A stretch of 64,000 nucleotides of DNA from Christensenella tenuis. Its GTDB lineage: Bacteria; Bacillota; Clostridia; Christensenellales; Christensenellaceae. The stretch spans positions 124,001-188,000 of the forward strand of contig NZ_JACOON010000001.1 of assembly GCF_014287795.1 (NCBI RefSeq), in the 5' to 3' direction. A program made the translations under genes and the position numbers. The notes under the pieces were generated by a model. It was not told the origin of the DNA, searched no databases, and saw only the letters and a program-made list of their open reading frames with translations. Shown here piece after piece: positions 25,853-33,401 of this stretch; positions within the stretch are counted from its first letter, which is position 1, and each line of letters opens with the position of its first letter.

Positions 25853-27292
25853 TCAGATGCGTTTTGCCTGTTTGCGCATCATTTTTTCACGTTTGAGGAA
25901 CTTCTCGTCGAAATCGTCTGTTTGCTGCACAATCACTTTGCTGAGCACCAACAGGCAGATCAGGTTGGGAATCGCCATTAGGCCGTTTGCCGTATCTGAA
26001 AAATTCCACACGATCTTGAGGGAAGTGACTGCGCCCAGGAATACAACGCATGCAAAGACTGCGCGGTAAATATAGCGCGCCTTAATGGAATGGGTAAGAT
26101 ATTCGAGACTCTTCTCGCCATAATAACTCCAGCCGAGAATTGTAGAAAATGCGAACAAAATCAATCCGATTGTTACGACATAGCTTCCAACAGGCCCCAT
26201 AACGCTGCCAAAGGCCGCGATGGTAAGGGAAGCGCCCGTTACGAGCTCACCGCTTGCGTCAAGGGTTCCCAGTACGCCCGATCCTGCAATGGCAAGTCCG
26301 GTAAGGGTACATACGATAATCGTATCGAAAAATGTTCCCGTCATGTTAATATAACCTTGCCGGCCGGGATGATCGGTCTTGGCCGCGGCCGCAGCAATTG
26401 GCGCGCTGCCGAGGCCGGCTTCATTGGAAAAAACCCCGCGCGCAACACCGAAACGGAGAGCGCTGGCAAAAGTAAATCCGGCAACCCCGCCAAGAACGGA
26501 AGTGGGCGAGAAGGCGCTGCTCATAATTTGCCCCACACCCGACGGCAGGGAATCGAAATTCAAGACGATGACAATCATACAGCCGATTGCGTAAAAGACA
26601 GCCATTACCGGGACGATTTTGGAGGAAACCTTGCCAATGGATTTGATCCCCCCTAAGAGTACAATGCCGACAAGTACGGCAATCACAAGACCTGTAATCC
26701 ACGTTGGGATATTGAATGTACCCAAAACAGCATCTGCAATAGAATTGATTTGCGTTAAATTGCCGATACCAAACGATGCGATCACTGCAAAAACAGCAAA
26801 GGCGGCGGCAAGCACCGTGCCCAGCCACTTTACCTTGAACCCGTTTTTGATGGAAAACATCGGTCCGCCTGACATCTCGCCCTTTTGATCCTGCTGCCTG
26901 TAATAAACTGCAAGGACAGATTCGCCGTATTTTGTTGCGAGCCCGAACAGCGCCGAAATCCACATCCAGAAAAGCGCGCCCGGGCCGCCCAGCGTCATCG
27001 CTGTGGCGACCCCAACGATATTCCCCGTACCGATGGTTGCGGCAAGCGCGGTCATGAGCGACTGGAACGGGGAAATATCCCCTGCGTCATCATTGTGTTC
27101 CTTCTTAATGCTGTGCTTGGAGAATACCTGCTGCAGCGCGTATCCCAAATTGCGCAACGGGCGGAATTTCAGGCGAATCATCAAAAAGACGCCCGTACCG
27201 ACGAGCAGAACGAGCATAACCGGTCCCCACACAAAATCATTTACATTGCTAAGAATCCCGGAAAACCGGGACATAAACGAGTCAAAATTCAT
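25853..27292 (-). CDS. Alanine/glycine:cation symporter (AGCS family)
   Basis: This 479-residue membrane protein has about eleven hydrophobic helices. Family signatures are GTGNIVGVATAMTLGGPGALFWMW near residue 80 and the stretch GVARGVFSNEAGLGSAPIAAAAAKTDHPGRQG near 285. It imports alanine or glycine with sodium or protons. Two Met codons are possible; the second (27292) has AGGGG at proper spacing, while the first lies almost on top of it. It has a promoter arranged back-to-back with that of the ribU riboswitch. Confidence 0.93.
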   Translation of the reverse strand: MNFDSFMSRFSGILSNVNDFVWGPVMLVLLVGTGVFLMIRLKFRPLRNLGYALQQVFSKHSIKKEHNDDAGDISPFQSLMTALAATIGTGNIVGVATAMTLGGPGALFWMWISALFGLATKYGESVLAVYYRQQDQKGEMSGGPMFSIKNGFKVKWLGTVLAAAFAVFAVIASFGIGNLTQINSIADAVLGTFNIPTWITGLVIAVLVGIVLLGGIKSIGKVSSKIVPVMAVFYAIGCMIVIVLNFDSLPSGVGQIMSSAFSPTSVLGGVAGFTFASALRFGVARGVFSNEAGLGSAPIAAAAAKTDHPGRQGYINMTGTFFDTIIVCTLTGLAIAGSGVLGTLDASGELVTGASLTIAAFGSVMGPVGSYVVTIGLILFAFSTILGWSYYGEKSLEYLTHSIKARYIYRAVFACVVFLGAVTSLKIVWNFSDTANGLMAIPNLICLLVLSKVIVQQTDDFDEKFLKREKMMRKQAKRI

Positions 27293-27355
27293 GACCATAC
27301 CCCTATAGCTTAAAATGCTTTGAAATAGGCGCTAAACGCCCGAGCAATACCATTT

Positions 27356-27384
27356 ATATTAAACAAAAACAGATTCCCTGTCAA
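27356..27384 (-). promoter_or_regulatory. Promoter of the AGCS symporter gene
   Basis: On the minus strand TTGACA (27384-27379) and TAATAT (27361-27356) have a 17-base spacer. The minus-35 forms a mirror image with that of the ribU promoter. Confidence 0.65.
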
Positions 27385-27394
27385 ATGGCGGGTA

Positions 27395-27423
27395 TTGACA
27401 GGGAAAGAGAGGGGGACTATAAT
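27395..27423 (+). promoter_or_regulatory. Consensus promoter of the ribU riboswitch transcript
   Basis: Perfect TTGACA (27395-27400), a 17-base spacer and perfect TATAAT (27418-27423). Transcription should begin near 27430, just before the FMN aptamer. Confidence 0.9.
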
Positions 27424-27443
27424 AAGTAAAGAAAAGTGAATGA

Positions 27444-27557
27444 GTCTTCGGGGCAGGGTGAAATTCCCTACCGGCAGTATAGCCTGCGAACCCCTGTAAA
27501 GGGGCCGATGCGGTGAAATTCCGCAGCCGACAGTATAGTCTGGATGAGAGAAGAATG
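27444..27557 (+). promoter_or_regulatory. FMN riboswitch (RFN element)
   Basis: The canonical RFN pieces are all present: TCTTCGGGGCAGGGTGAAAT at the 5' side, CCCTACCGGCAGTATAG, the AAAGGGGCCGATG block, a second GGTGAAATTCCG, CAGCCGACAGTATAG and closing GGATGAGAGAAGA. FMN binding is expected to turn off the riboflavin transporter gene downstream. Confidence 0.96.
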
Positions 27558-27573
27558 ATATGGTTACATATTG

Positions 27574-27606
27574 ATTTCCGGGGATTTCGATTCACGGAAA
27601 TTTTTT
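27574..27606 (+). terminator. Riboswitch-controlled terminator
   Basis: A 7-bp stem (27574-27580 with 27595-27601) is followed by a T-run and lies between the FMN aptamer and the ribU ribosome site. It is the probable expression platform. Confidence 0.75.
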
Positions 27607-27625
27607 AATATGGAGGTATCATCTC

Positions 27626-28213
27626 ATGAACACTCTTTCAAAGCCGCGGTTTACAACGCGGAACATCACTTCTATCGCTGTTATGGCGGCGCTGTCCGTC
27701 ATACTGGTTGCAATGATCCACATTCCAATGTTCTTGCCGTTTCTGGAATATGATCCGGCCGATATTCCAATTTTTATTACGACCTTTGCGTTTGGCCCTC
27801 TGGTTGGCTTTGTTCTTACAGTTATCGTAGCTGTACTCCAGGGCATAACGGTAAGTGCATCAGCTGGAATTATTGGCATTATGATGCATATTTTTGCGAC
27901 TGGTATTTTTGTTATTGTGGCAGGAAATATTTACAAACGAAACAAGACGCGTAAGAATGCGGCGTTTGCCCTCGCAATCGGAGTTGCCGTATGGACGATA
28001 GCTATGGTTGTGTGGAATATTATAATGACGCCTCTTTATATGGGTGTTCCGCGCGAGGAGGTTATTGCGCTTATTGTTCCGGCGATCCTGCCCTTTAACC
28101 TGATTAAGGCGGGAATCAATTCGATATTGACTTTTGCGCTGTATAAGACGGTCGGGCGTTTGTTCGGGCTTAAAGAGATTAAAAGCATAAAGGAATGCCC
28201 TGTGGAAAAATAA
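27626..28213 (+). CDS. ribU: Riboflavin ECF transporter S component
   Basis: This 195-residue protein has about six transmembrane helices and is a RibU-type substrate-binding subunit of an energy-coupling-factor transporter. Typical parts are the N-terminal TRNITSIAVMAALSVILVAM, the FLEYDPADIPIFI loop that contacts the flavin, and GPLVGFVLTVIVAVLQ. The FMN riboswitch directly upstream confirms the substrate class. The start has ATGGAGG as ribosome site. RibU needs shared ECF ATPase and T subunits; these are not next to it. The ECF genes at 57.8-60.8 kb are another set and mostly decayed. Confidence 0.95.
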   Translation: MNTLSKPRFTTRNITSIAVMAALSVILVAMIHIPMFLPFLEYDPADIPIFITTFAFGPLVGFVLTVIVAVLQGITVSASAGIIGIMMHIFATGIFVIVAGNIYKRNKTRKNAAFALAIGVAVWTIAMVVWNIIMTPLYMGVPREEVIALIVPAILPFNLIKAGINSILTFALYKTVGRLFGLKEIKSIKECPVEK

Positions 28214-28243
28214 GCTGTTGGGCCGTATTTACCGCGTGATACC

Positions 28244-28272
28244 TTGCATAAGCGGCGTTTTTCCTTTATAAT
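28244..28272 (+). promoter_or_regulatory. Promoter of the tsaE operon
   Basis: TTGCAT (28244-28249), a 17-base spacer and TATAAT (28267-28272). An ATG lies exactly 6 bases after the minus-10 box, and a second in-frame ATG is at 28318. Confidence 0.75.
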
Positions 28273-28317
28273 AAGAAAATGTGCAGATGCACAGAAGCAA
28301 TAAGGAACCGGGCGCAG

Positions 28318-28743
28318 ATGCAGGAATTTTTAAGTGATAGTGAATCAAAAACAAAAGAGTTCGCAAAAAAGCTGGCTTCCCGTCTGGTTCAAGGCAGCTT
28401 TCTTGCCGTTTATGGGGATCTTGGTGCAGGCAAGACAGCCTTTGTAAAAGGACTGGCCCAGGGCCTCGGCGTAACGGAAAGCATCGTAAGCCCGACTTAT
28501 ACGATTCTCCGTGTTTATGAGACGGGACGGGTGCCGCTCTATCATTTTGACGTTTATCGTATTGCGGATGAAGATGAGCTTTATGAAACGGGCTTTGACG
28601 AATATGCAGCAGGAGATGGCGTTTGTGTATGCGAATGGGCGGACCTTATTCCGGACGCACTCCCTATACCGCGATTTGACGTCAGAATCGAACGTCTAAG
28701 TGAAATGGAACGGAAGATAACCCTGCAAGAGGTAAAAAAATGA
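28318..28743 (+). CDS. tsaE: tRNA threonylcarbamoyladenosine biosynthesis ATPase TsaE
   Basis: This 141-residue P-loop ATPase acts with TsaB, TsaD and TsaC in making t6A37 on tRNAs that read ANN codons. Walker A is GDLGAGKTAF at about 33-42; SPTYTILRVYE, YHFDVYRI and VCEWADLIPDALP are family motifs. The start at 28318 matches the family N-terminus and has AAGGA 11 bases upstream. An in-frame ATG at 28279 would add 13 residues and coincide with the expected transcript start, so a leaderless longer form is possible. The stop overlaps the tsaB start. Confidence 0.93.
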   Translation: MQEFLSDSESKTKEFAKKLASRLVQGSFLAVYGDLGAGKTAFVKGLAQGLGVTESIVSPTYTILRVYETGRVPLYHFDVYRIADEDELYETGFDEYAAGDGVCVCEWADLIPDALPIPRFDVRIERLSEMERKITLQEVKK

Positions 28744-29414
28744 AGCTGTTGGGAATGGACACGACGGGAAATACGCTTTCCGCTGCGGTCAGTGAGGACG
28801 GAAGGCTGCTTGCGGAAATCTACCTTGATACCGGAAAGAAACATTCCAGTACGCTGATGCTTGCGGTGGACGGCGCGCTTCGCGCGGCAGACTGTACAGC
28901 AGGAGATATGGATGCGTTTGCGGTGGCTTGCGGGCCGGGATCATTTACCGGAATACGGATTGGTACCGCAACATGCGCGGCAATGGCACACGGGGCAGGG
29001 AAGCCTGCGGTTGCGGTGAATACGCTGGATGCGCTCATTGAAAATGCAGGAAAAGAAAAACGAACCGTATGCGCGGTTATGGACGCGCGCAGAGGCGAGG
29101 TTTATACGATGGCAAAATGCGGCGGCGAATCTATTGTCCGCGAGTGTGCGGTGCCGCTTGTAACGCTTCTCACGGAGTTGCTGCCGAAGGGGCCTGTGGT
29201 GTTTGTGGGAGACGCGGCAGAACGCTTTCAAAATGAAATTATGGAGAACAGGCCGGATAGCTTGTTTTTGCCGCAGCAGTTTGCGCTGCAGCGTGCGTCG
29301 TCTGTATGCGCGGTTGCGGAGAGACTTTACAGGCAGGGTGAATTACTCGGGTATGACGAACTGGAACCGCATTATTTACGGGAAAGCCAGGCGGAAAGGT
29401 TGAGGAAACGTTGA
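28740..29414 (+). CDS. tsaB: tRNA threonylcarbamoyladenosine biosynthesis protein TsaB
   Basis: This 224-residue member of the ASKHA fold partners and stabilises TsaD. Motifs are LGMDTTGNTLSAAV at the N-terminus, ACGPGSFTGIRIGTATC at about 63-79 and AVMDARRGEVY near 115. It lacks the metal-binding histidines of TsaD, as expected. It overlaps tsaE by 4 bases and the following acetyltransferase by 4 bases. TsaD is not in the window, so it must be elsewhere, whereas in many relatives it follows rimI. Confidence 0.94.
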   Translation: MKLLGMDTTGNTLSAAVSEDGRLLAEIYLDTGKKHSSTLMLAVDGALRAADCTAGDMDAFAVACGPGSFTGIRIGTATCAAMAHGAGKPAVAVNTLDALIENAGKEKRTVCAVMDARRGEVYTMAKCGGESIVRECAVPLVTLLTELLPKGPVVFVGDAAERFQNEIMENRPDSLFLPQQFALQRASSVCAVAERLYRQGELLGYDELEPHYLRESQAERLRKR

Positions 29415-29887
29415 GATCTTTAAGCGATGTGGTCATCAGGGCTGCGGAACGCGGGGATCTGGAAGATATCCATTATTGCGAGAACAGTAGCTTTGATCTT
29501 CCGTGGTCCTACGCAATGCTCTACGATGATATTATTGAAAATGAAAACACGGTATATCTCGTTGTAGAAAAAGAAGGCCGGATCATTGGCTATGGCGGCA
29601 TGTGGATCATCTTCGACGAGGCGCATATTACAAATGTGTGTATTCTGCCGGCGTATCGCGGCAGGGGATATGCCTATGCGCTGATGAGGGAACTGAACCG
29701 GGCTGCAAAAGAACGCGGAGCAGACGCAATGTCGCTCGAGGTTCGGGTGTCCAATAGGGCGGCGCTAAAATTGTATAAGAAATGTGGATTCTCAATTCAC
29801 GGAATTCGAAAACGGTACTATTCCAACAACGGGGAAGATGCATACGTAATGTGGACGGAGCGCGGACCGGGACTGGAAGCACTGTAA
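29411..29887 (+). CDS. rimI: Ribosomal-protein-alanine N-acetyltransferase RimI
   Basis: This 158-residue GNAT acetyltransferase is RimI-like; RimI acetylates the N-terminus of ribosomal protein S18. The acetyl-CoA loop is VCILPAYRGRGYAYALM at about 77-93, preceded by VEKEGRIIGYGGMWII and followed by LEVRVSNRAALKLYKKCGF. The start is a TTG overlapping the tsaB stop (TTGA), with GAGGA just upstream. The tsaE-tsaB-rimI order is well known in Bacillota. The exact protein substrate is inferred from family and context. Confidence 0.9.
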   Translation: MRSLSDVVIRAAERGDLEDIHYCENSSFDLPWSYAMLYDDIIENENTVYLVVEKEGRIIGYGGMWIIFDEAHITNVCILPAYRGRGYAYALMRELNRAAKERGADAMSLEVRVSNRAALKLYKKCGFSIHGIRKRYYSNNGEDAYVMWTERGPGLEAL

Positions 29888-29931
29888 CAAACGCGCGCAG
29901 CGCGTGGAATAAGCTTTGAGGAGGATAGGAT

Positions 29932-31152
29932 ATGCAGAAAATCAAGATGCCGGTGCCCCTTGTCGAAATGGACGGGGACGAAATGACGAGAATTATATGG
30001 GATATGATCAAGCAGGATTTGCTTTTGCCATATATTGAGCTCAATACTGAATATTATGACCTTGGACTTCCGTATCGGGATGAAACGGACGACCAGGTGA
30101 CGTATGATGCGGCGAATGCAATCAAAAAATACGGTGTGGGCGTAAAGTGTGCCACCATTACCCCGAACGCGCAGCGTGTGGAAGAGTATCACCTGAAGGA
30201 AATGTATAAAAGCCCCAACGGTACTATCCGCGCGATTCTTGACGGGACAGTATTCCGCGCCCCTATTGTAGTTGACGGGATTTCCCCGTCTGTAAAAACA
30301 TGGAAAAAACCGATTACGATTGCGCGTCACGCTTATGGGGATGTATACCGTAATACGGAGTATCGCGTGCCCGCAAATACAAAATTTGAAATGGTATTCA
30401 CTGCACAGGACGGAACGGAAACAAAACTGCCCGTGTTTGAGTATGAGGGCGGCGGTGTTGCGCAGGGCATGTACAACACAGATAAATCCATCGGCAGCTT
30501 CGCACGCAGCTGCTTTAACTATGCGCTCGATACCAAACAGGATCTCTGGTTTGCGACCAAGGATACGATCTCCAAGATCTACGATCACACGTTCAAAGAT
30601 ATTTTCCAGGAAATCTATGATGCGGAATATAAAGAAAAATTTGAAGCGCTCGGTATTGAGTATTTCTACACGTTGATCGATGATGCCGTGGCCCGCGTGA
30701 TCCGTTCGGAAGGAGGATATATCTGGGCATGCAAGAATTATGACGGGGATGTCATGAGCGATATGGTAGCAACCGCTTTCGGCAGCCTTGCCATGATGAC
30801 GTCTGTGCTTGTTTCACCAGACGGAAACTATGAGTATGAAGCGGCGCACGGTACGGTAACGCGTCATTTCTATAAGCATCAGGCAGGAGAAGAAACTTCC
30901 ACCAATTCCATGGCGACGATCTTCGCATGGTCGGGCGCGCTCAAAAAGCGGGGAGAATTGGATGGCAATACCGCACTCGTAAATTTTGCGGAAGCGTTGG
31001 AAAAGGCATCGGTCCGCACAATTGAAGAAGGTGTGATGACGAAAGACCTTGCGCTTTTGTGGGAAAAGGGAGATAAAACAGTGGTGGATACCCACGGTTT
31101 TATCCGCGAAATTGCAAAACGGCTGGATGAGGAACTTAGGGAGGCTCTGTAA
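29932..31152 (+). CDS. icd: NADP-dependent isocitrate dehydrogenase (eukaryotic-type subfamily)
   Basis: This 406-residue enzyme oxidises isocitrate to 2-oxoglutarate, a glutamate precursor route in anaerobes with a partial citric acid cycle. VEMDGDEMTRIIWDMIK, SPNGTIRAILDGTVFRAPI and the metal region NYDGDVMSDMVATAFGSLAMM mark the homodimeric subfamily II shared with eukaryotic enzymes. EAAHGTVTRHF is the NADP-binding loop. A GAGGAGG site precedes it, and a small GC-rich hairpin at about 29891-29906 lies in the gap after rimI. Its stop overlaps the next start by one base (TAATG). Confidence 0.95.
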   Translation: MQKIKMPVPLVEMDGDEMTRIIWDMIKQDLLLPYIELNTEYYDLGLPYRDETDDQVTYDAANAIKKYGVGVKCATITPNAQRVEEYHLKEMYKSPNGTIRAILDGTVFRAPIVVDGISPSVKTWKKPITIARHAYGDVYRNTEYRVPANTKFEMVFTAQDGTETKLPVFEYEGGGVAQGMYNTDKSIGSFARSCFNYALDTKQDLWFATKDTISKIYDHTFKDIFQEIYDAEYKEKFEALGIEYFYTLIDDAVARVIRSEGGYIWACKNYDGDVMSDMVATAFGSLAMMTSVLVSPDGNYEYEAAHGTVTRHFYKHQAGEETSTNSMATIFAWSGALKKRGELDGNTALVNFAEALEKASVRTIEEGVMTKDLALLWEKGDKTVVDTHGFIREIAKRLDEELREAL

Positions 31153-31655
31153 TGGCTTTATACGAACAATGGAAAAATCTTGCGCAGATGGCGCAGACTC
31201 CTGCGCAGCAGCAGGCATTTTGGGACGACTATTTTTCTATGGAGACCGACGTATATGAGAAGATATTGGGCGATACGTCCGTTGCCTATGAAGGTACGGT
31301 AAAAGAGGTTGCGGAAAAGGTCGGTATGGAACCGGTCGTGTTCTGCGGCTTTATCGATGGCATTAATACCAGCCTCAAAAAGGAGATTGATCTCGATTCG
31401 CTCGAGGAAGACACTGCCATTAAGCTGGATATTGATTTTGAAAAGTTGTATTTTAACATGCATGAAGCAAAGGCAAAATGGCTGTACACACTGCCGCAAT
31501 GGGACGGTGTACTGCCGGAAGAACGCCGGAATGAAATCACCCGGGAATGGCGCGCATCCAAGCAGGCTGTCAGCGAGAAAACGGTGGGCAGGAACGATCC
31601 GTGTCCATGCGGCTCAGGCAAAAAGTATAAAAAATGCTGCGGAAAAAGTGCCTGA
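31152..31655 (+). CDS. SEC-C zinc-motif protein of unknown function
   Basis: This 167-residue protein has a mostly helical N-terminal part (about 1-140) and a C-terminal SEC-C motif GRNDPCPCGSGKKYKKCCG (Cys pairs spaced for one zinc), like the tail of SecA. The N-terminal part fits a group of small clostridial proteins whose role I cannot name. It is coupled to icd by a one-base overlap and followed by a strong terminator. A link to isocitrate dehydrogenase, for example folding or turnover, is possible but only suggested by position. Confidence 0.85.
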   Translation: MALYEQWKNLAQMAQTPAQQQAFWDDYFSMETDVYEKILGDTSVAYEGTVKEVAEKVGMEPVVFCGFIDGINTSLKKEIDLDSLEEDTAIKLDIDFEKLYFNMHEAKAKWLYTLPQWDGVLPEERRNEITREWRASKQAVSEKTVGRNDPCPCGSGKKYKKCCGKSA

Positions 31656-31675
31656 GCGTCTGTAGCAACGATTAT

Positions 31676-31709
31676 CCCCCGCTTGGAAAGCCAGCGGGGG
31701 TTTTCTTTT
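31676..31709 (+). terminator. Intrinsic terminator after the SEC-C gene
   Basis: An 8-bp perfect stem (31676-31683 with 31693-31700) is followed by TTTTCTTTT. Confidence 0.9.
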
Positions 31710-31770
31710 GCTTTCAGTAGGGCGTGTTATTACGCCTGTGTCTTTGGGCAACTCTACAACTCTACCAGAG

Positions 31771-31865
31771 GCGCTTTCCATAAAAAAGGAAAACGAAAAG
31801 AATAAAAATGTTTAAATCCATTGTGTGAAGAGGATAAACAAAAGGAAGCAAATTTTGGAAAGCGC
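31771..31865. repeat. Spaced inverted repeat upstream of malQ
   Basis: GCGCTTTCCA (31771-31780) and its exact reverse complement TGGAAAGCGC (31856-31865) lie 75 bases apart. The second copy is just upstream of a TATAAT box at 31889-31894. They look like paired sites for a DNA-binding regulator, partly like a catabolite-responsive element. Confidence 0.45.
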
Positions 31866-31888
31866 TATACTTTTCATGAGAAAAAATA

Positions 31889-31894
31889 TATAAT
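31889..31894 (+). promoter_or_regulatory. Probable minus-10 box of malQ
   Basis: TATAAT lies 33 bases before the malQ start. No good minus-35 is present at 16-18 bases, suggesting dependence on an activator. Confidence 0.45.
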
Positions 31895-31926
31895 AAAGGT
31901 GTAATAAAAACTATGGAGACAAGTCT

Positions 31927-33396
31927 ATGAAACGGGGAAGCGGGATACTGTTGCACATATCATCCTTACCATCTCCTTATGGGATCGGGACGCTCGGGAA
32001 AGCGGCGTATGATTTCGTAGACAGTCTTTCTGCGGCGAAACAGTCATATTGGCAGGTACTTCCATGTACGCCTACGGGCTATGCCGATAGCCCTTATTCA
32101 GGTACGAGCGCTTTTGCCTACAATCCCTATTTTATCGATTTTGACTTCTTGGCTGAAGAGGGCCTTCTGAAAAAAGGCGATTATGCTCATTTAAACTTTG
32201 GGGAAGATGAAACATGCGTCGATTATGAGGCGCTTTTTCATCTGAAAAATGACATTTTGGAAAAAGCATATCAATCCGGAGTTGAGCGCTACCCCCATGA
32301 ATTTGCTGCTTTCAAATTTGAAAATTCGAGCTGGCTATTTGATTATGCTCTGTTTGTCGTGCTGAAAAAGCACTTCCATTATTTGCCGTTTCGCGAGTGG
32401 GACAAGTGTATTGTGGAACGGGAACCGGCCGCAATCATGGAGATGACGCAAAAGTATGAGCGTGAGATTGAGATTGTGCAGTTTACGCAGTTTTTATATG
32501 AACGCCAATGGTTTGCGTTGAAAGCATATGCCAATGGAAAAGGAATCCAGTTGATTGGAGATATTCCGATTTATGTATCTCCCGATTCGGCGGAGACATG
32601 GGCGCACCCGGAATATTTTGTAAAAGACGGAAGCGTGGCGGGCACGCCGCCCGACTATTTTTGCGGGGAAGGGCAGCTGTGGGGAAACCCCCTCTACGAC
32701 TGGAATTATATGCGTGCGCATGGATATGAATGGTGGGTAAGGCGCATGCAGCGCAGTTTGCACCTGTACGATATCCTGCGTATCGATCATTTCCGTGGCT
32801 TTGAAGCTTACTTTAAGATACCAAAAGGCGGTATGCCCAAAGATGGGCAGTGGGTGAAAGGCCCGGGCGGCGAGCTTTTTGACGCAATTAAAACGGCGCT
32901 TCCGATGCCGCCAATCATAGCGGAGGATCTTGGTGCGATTGACGACAATGTAAAAGGATTCCTCGATTATTGCGGGTTCCCGGGGCTCAAGGTTTTACAA
33001 TTTGCTTTTGACGAGCAAGACAGCTTTTATTTGCCGCACAACTATCCGCGCAACAGCGTGGTCTATACAGGAACACACGATAACGATACGACGCTCCACT
33101 GGTTTCAGACAATCGGGCCGGAAACCAAAAGATTTCTGGAGGATTATATTGGAAAAACAGCGGAAACTGATATAACCGGAAAGCTGATTCGCCTTGCCAT
33201 GATGAGCGTTGCGGATATTTCCATCATCCCGATGCAGGATGTCCTTGGCCTTGGAGGTGAGGCGCGTATGAATTATCCGTCAAAAGCGCTGGGAAATTGG
33301 AAGTGGCGCATGAAAAAGGATGCGTTCAGCAGGGAACGGATTGAATGGTTGCGCACGGAAACAGAGGTTTACGGAAGAACGCAAGAGAAGGGGTAA
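31927..33396 (+). CDS. malQ: 4-alpha-glucanotransferase (amylomaltase)
   Basis: This 489-residue GH77 enzyme transfers alpha-1,4-glucan segments between maltodextrins and releases glucose. Family motifs are RGSGILLHISSLPSPYGIG at the start, YWQVLPCTPTGYADSPYSG, the nucleophile region LRIDHFRGFEAY (Asp), PIIAEDLG (Glu acid/base) and YTGTHDNDTT (Asp). The length is typical of the bacterial short form. The ribosome site is GGAG. It is the first gene of a long run that continues into pgi and glgBCDA with short gaps, so the cell likely uses it to recycle dextrins. Confidence 0.96.
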   Translation: MKRGSGILLHISSLPSPYGIGTLGKAAYDFVDSLSAAKQSYWQVLPCTPTGYADSPYSGTSAFAYNPYFIDFDFLAEEGLLKKGDYAHLNFGEDETCVDYEALFHLKNDILEKAYQSGVERYPHEFAAFKFENSSWLFDYALFVVLKKHFHYLPFREWDKCIVEREPAAIMEMTQKYEREIEIVQFTQFLYERQWFALKAYANGKGIQLIGDIPIYVSPDSAETWAHPEYFVKDGSVAGTPPDYFCGEGQLWGNPLYDWNYMRAHGYEWWVRRMQRSLHLYDILRIDHFRGFEAYFKIPKGGMPKDGQWVKGPGGELFDAIKTALPMPPIIAEDLGAIDDNVKGFLDYCGFPGLKVLQFAFDEQDSFYLPHNYPRNSVVYTGTHDNDTTLHWFQTIGPETKRFLEDYIGKTAETDITGKLIRLAMMSVADISIIPMQDVLGLGGEARMNYPSKALGNWKWRMKKDAFSRERIEWLRTETEVYGRTQEKG

Positions 33397-33401
33397 CTGA
33401 T

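Noticed and set aside
28214..28262. Possible terminator after ribU
   Set aside because: Only a 4-base stem with a 16-base loop precedes the T-run, too weak to list.
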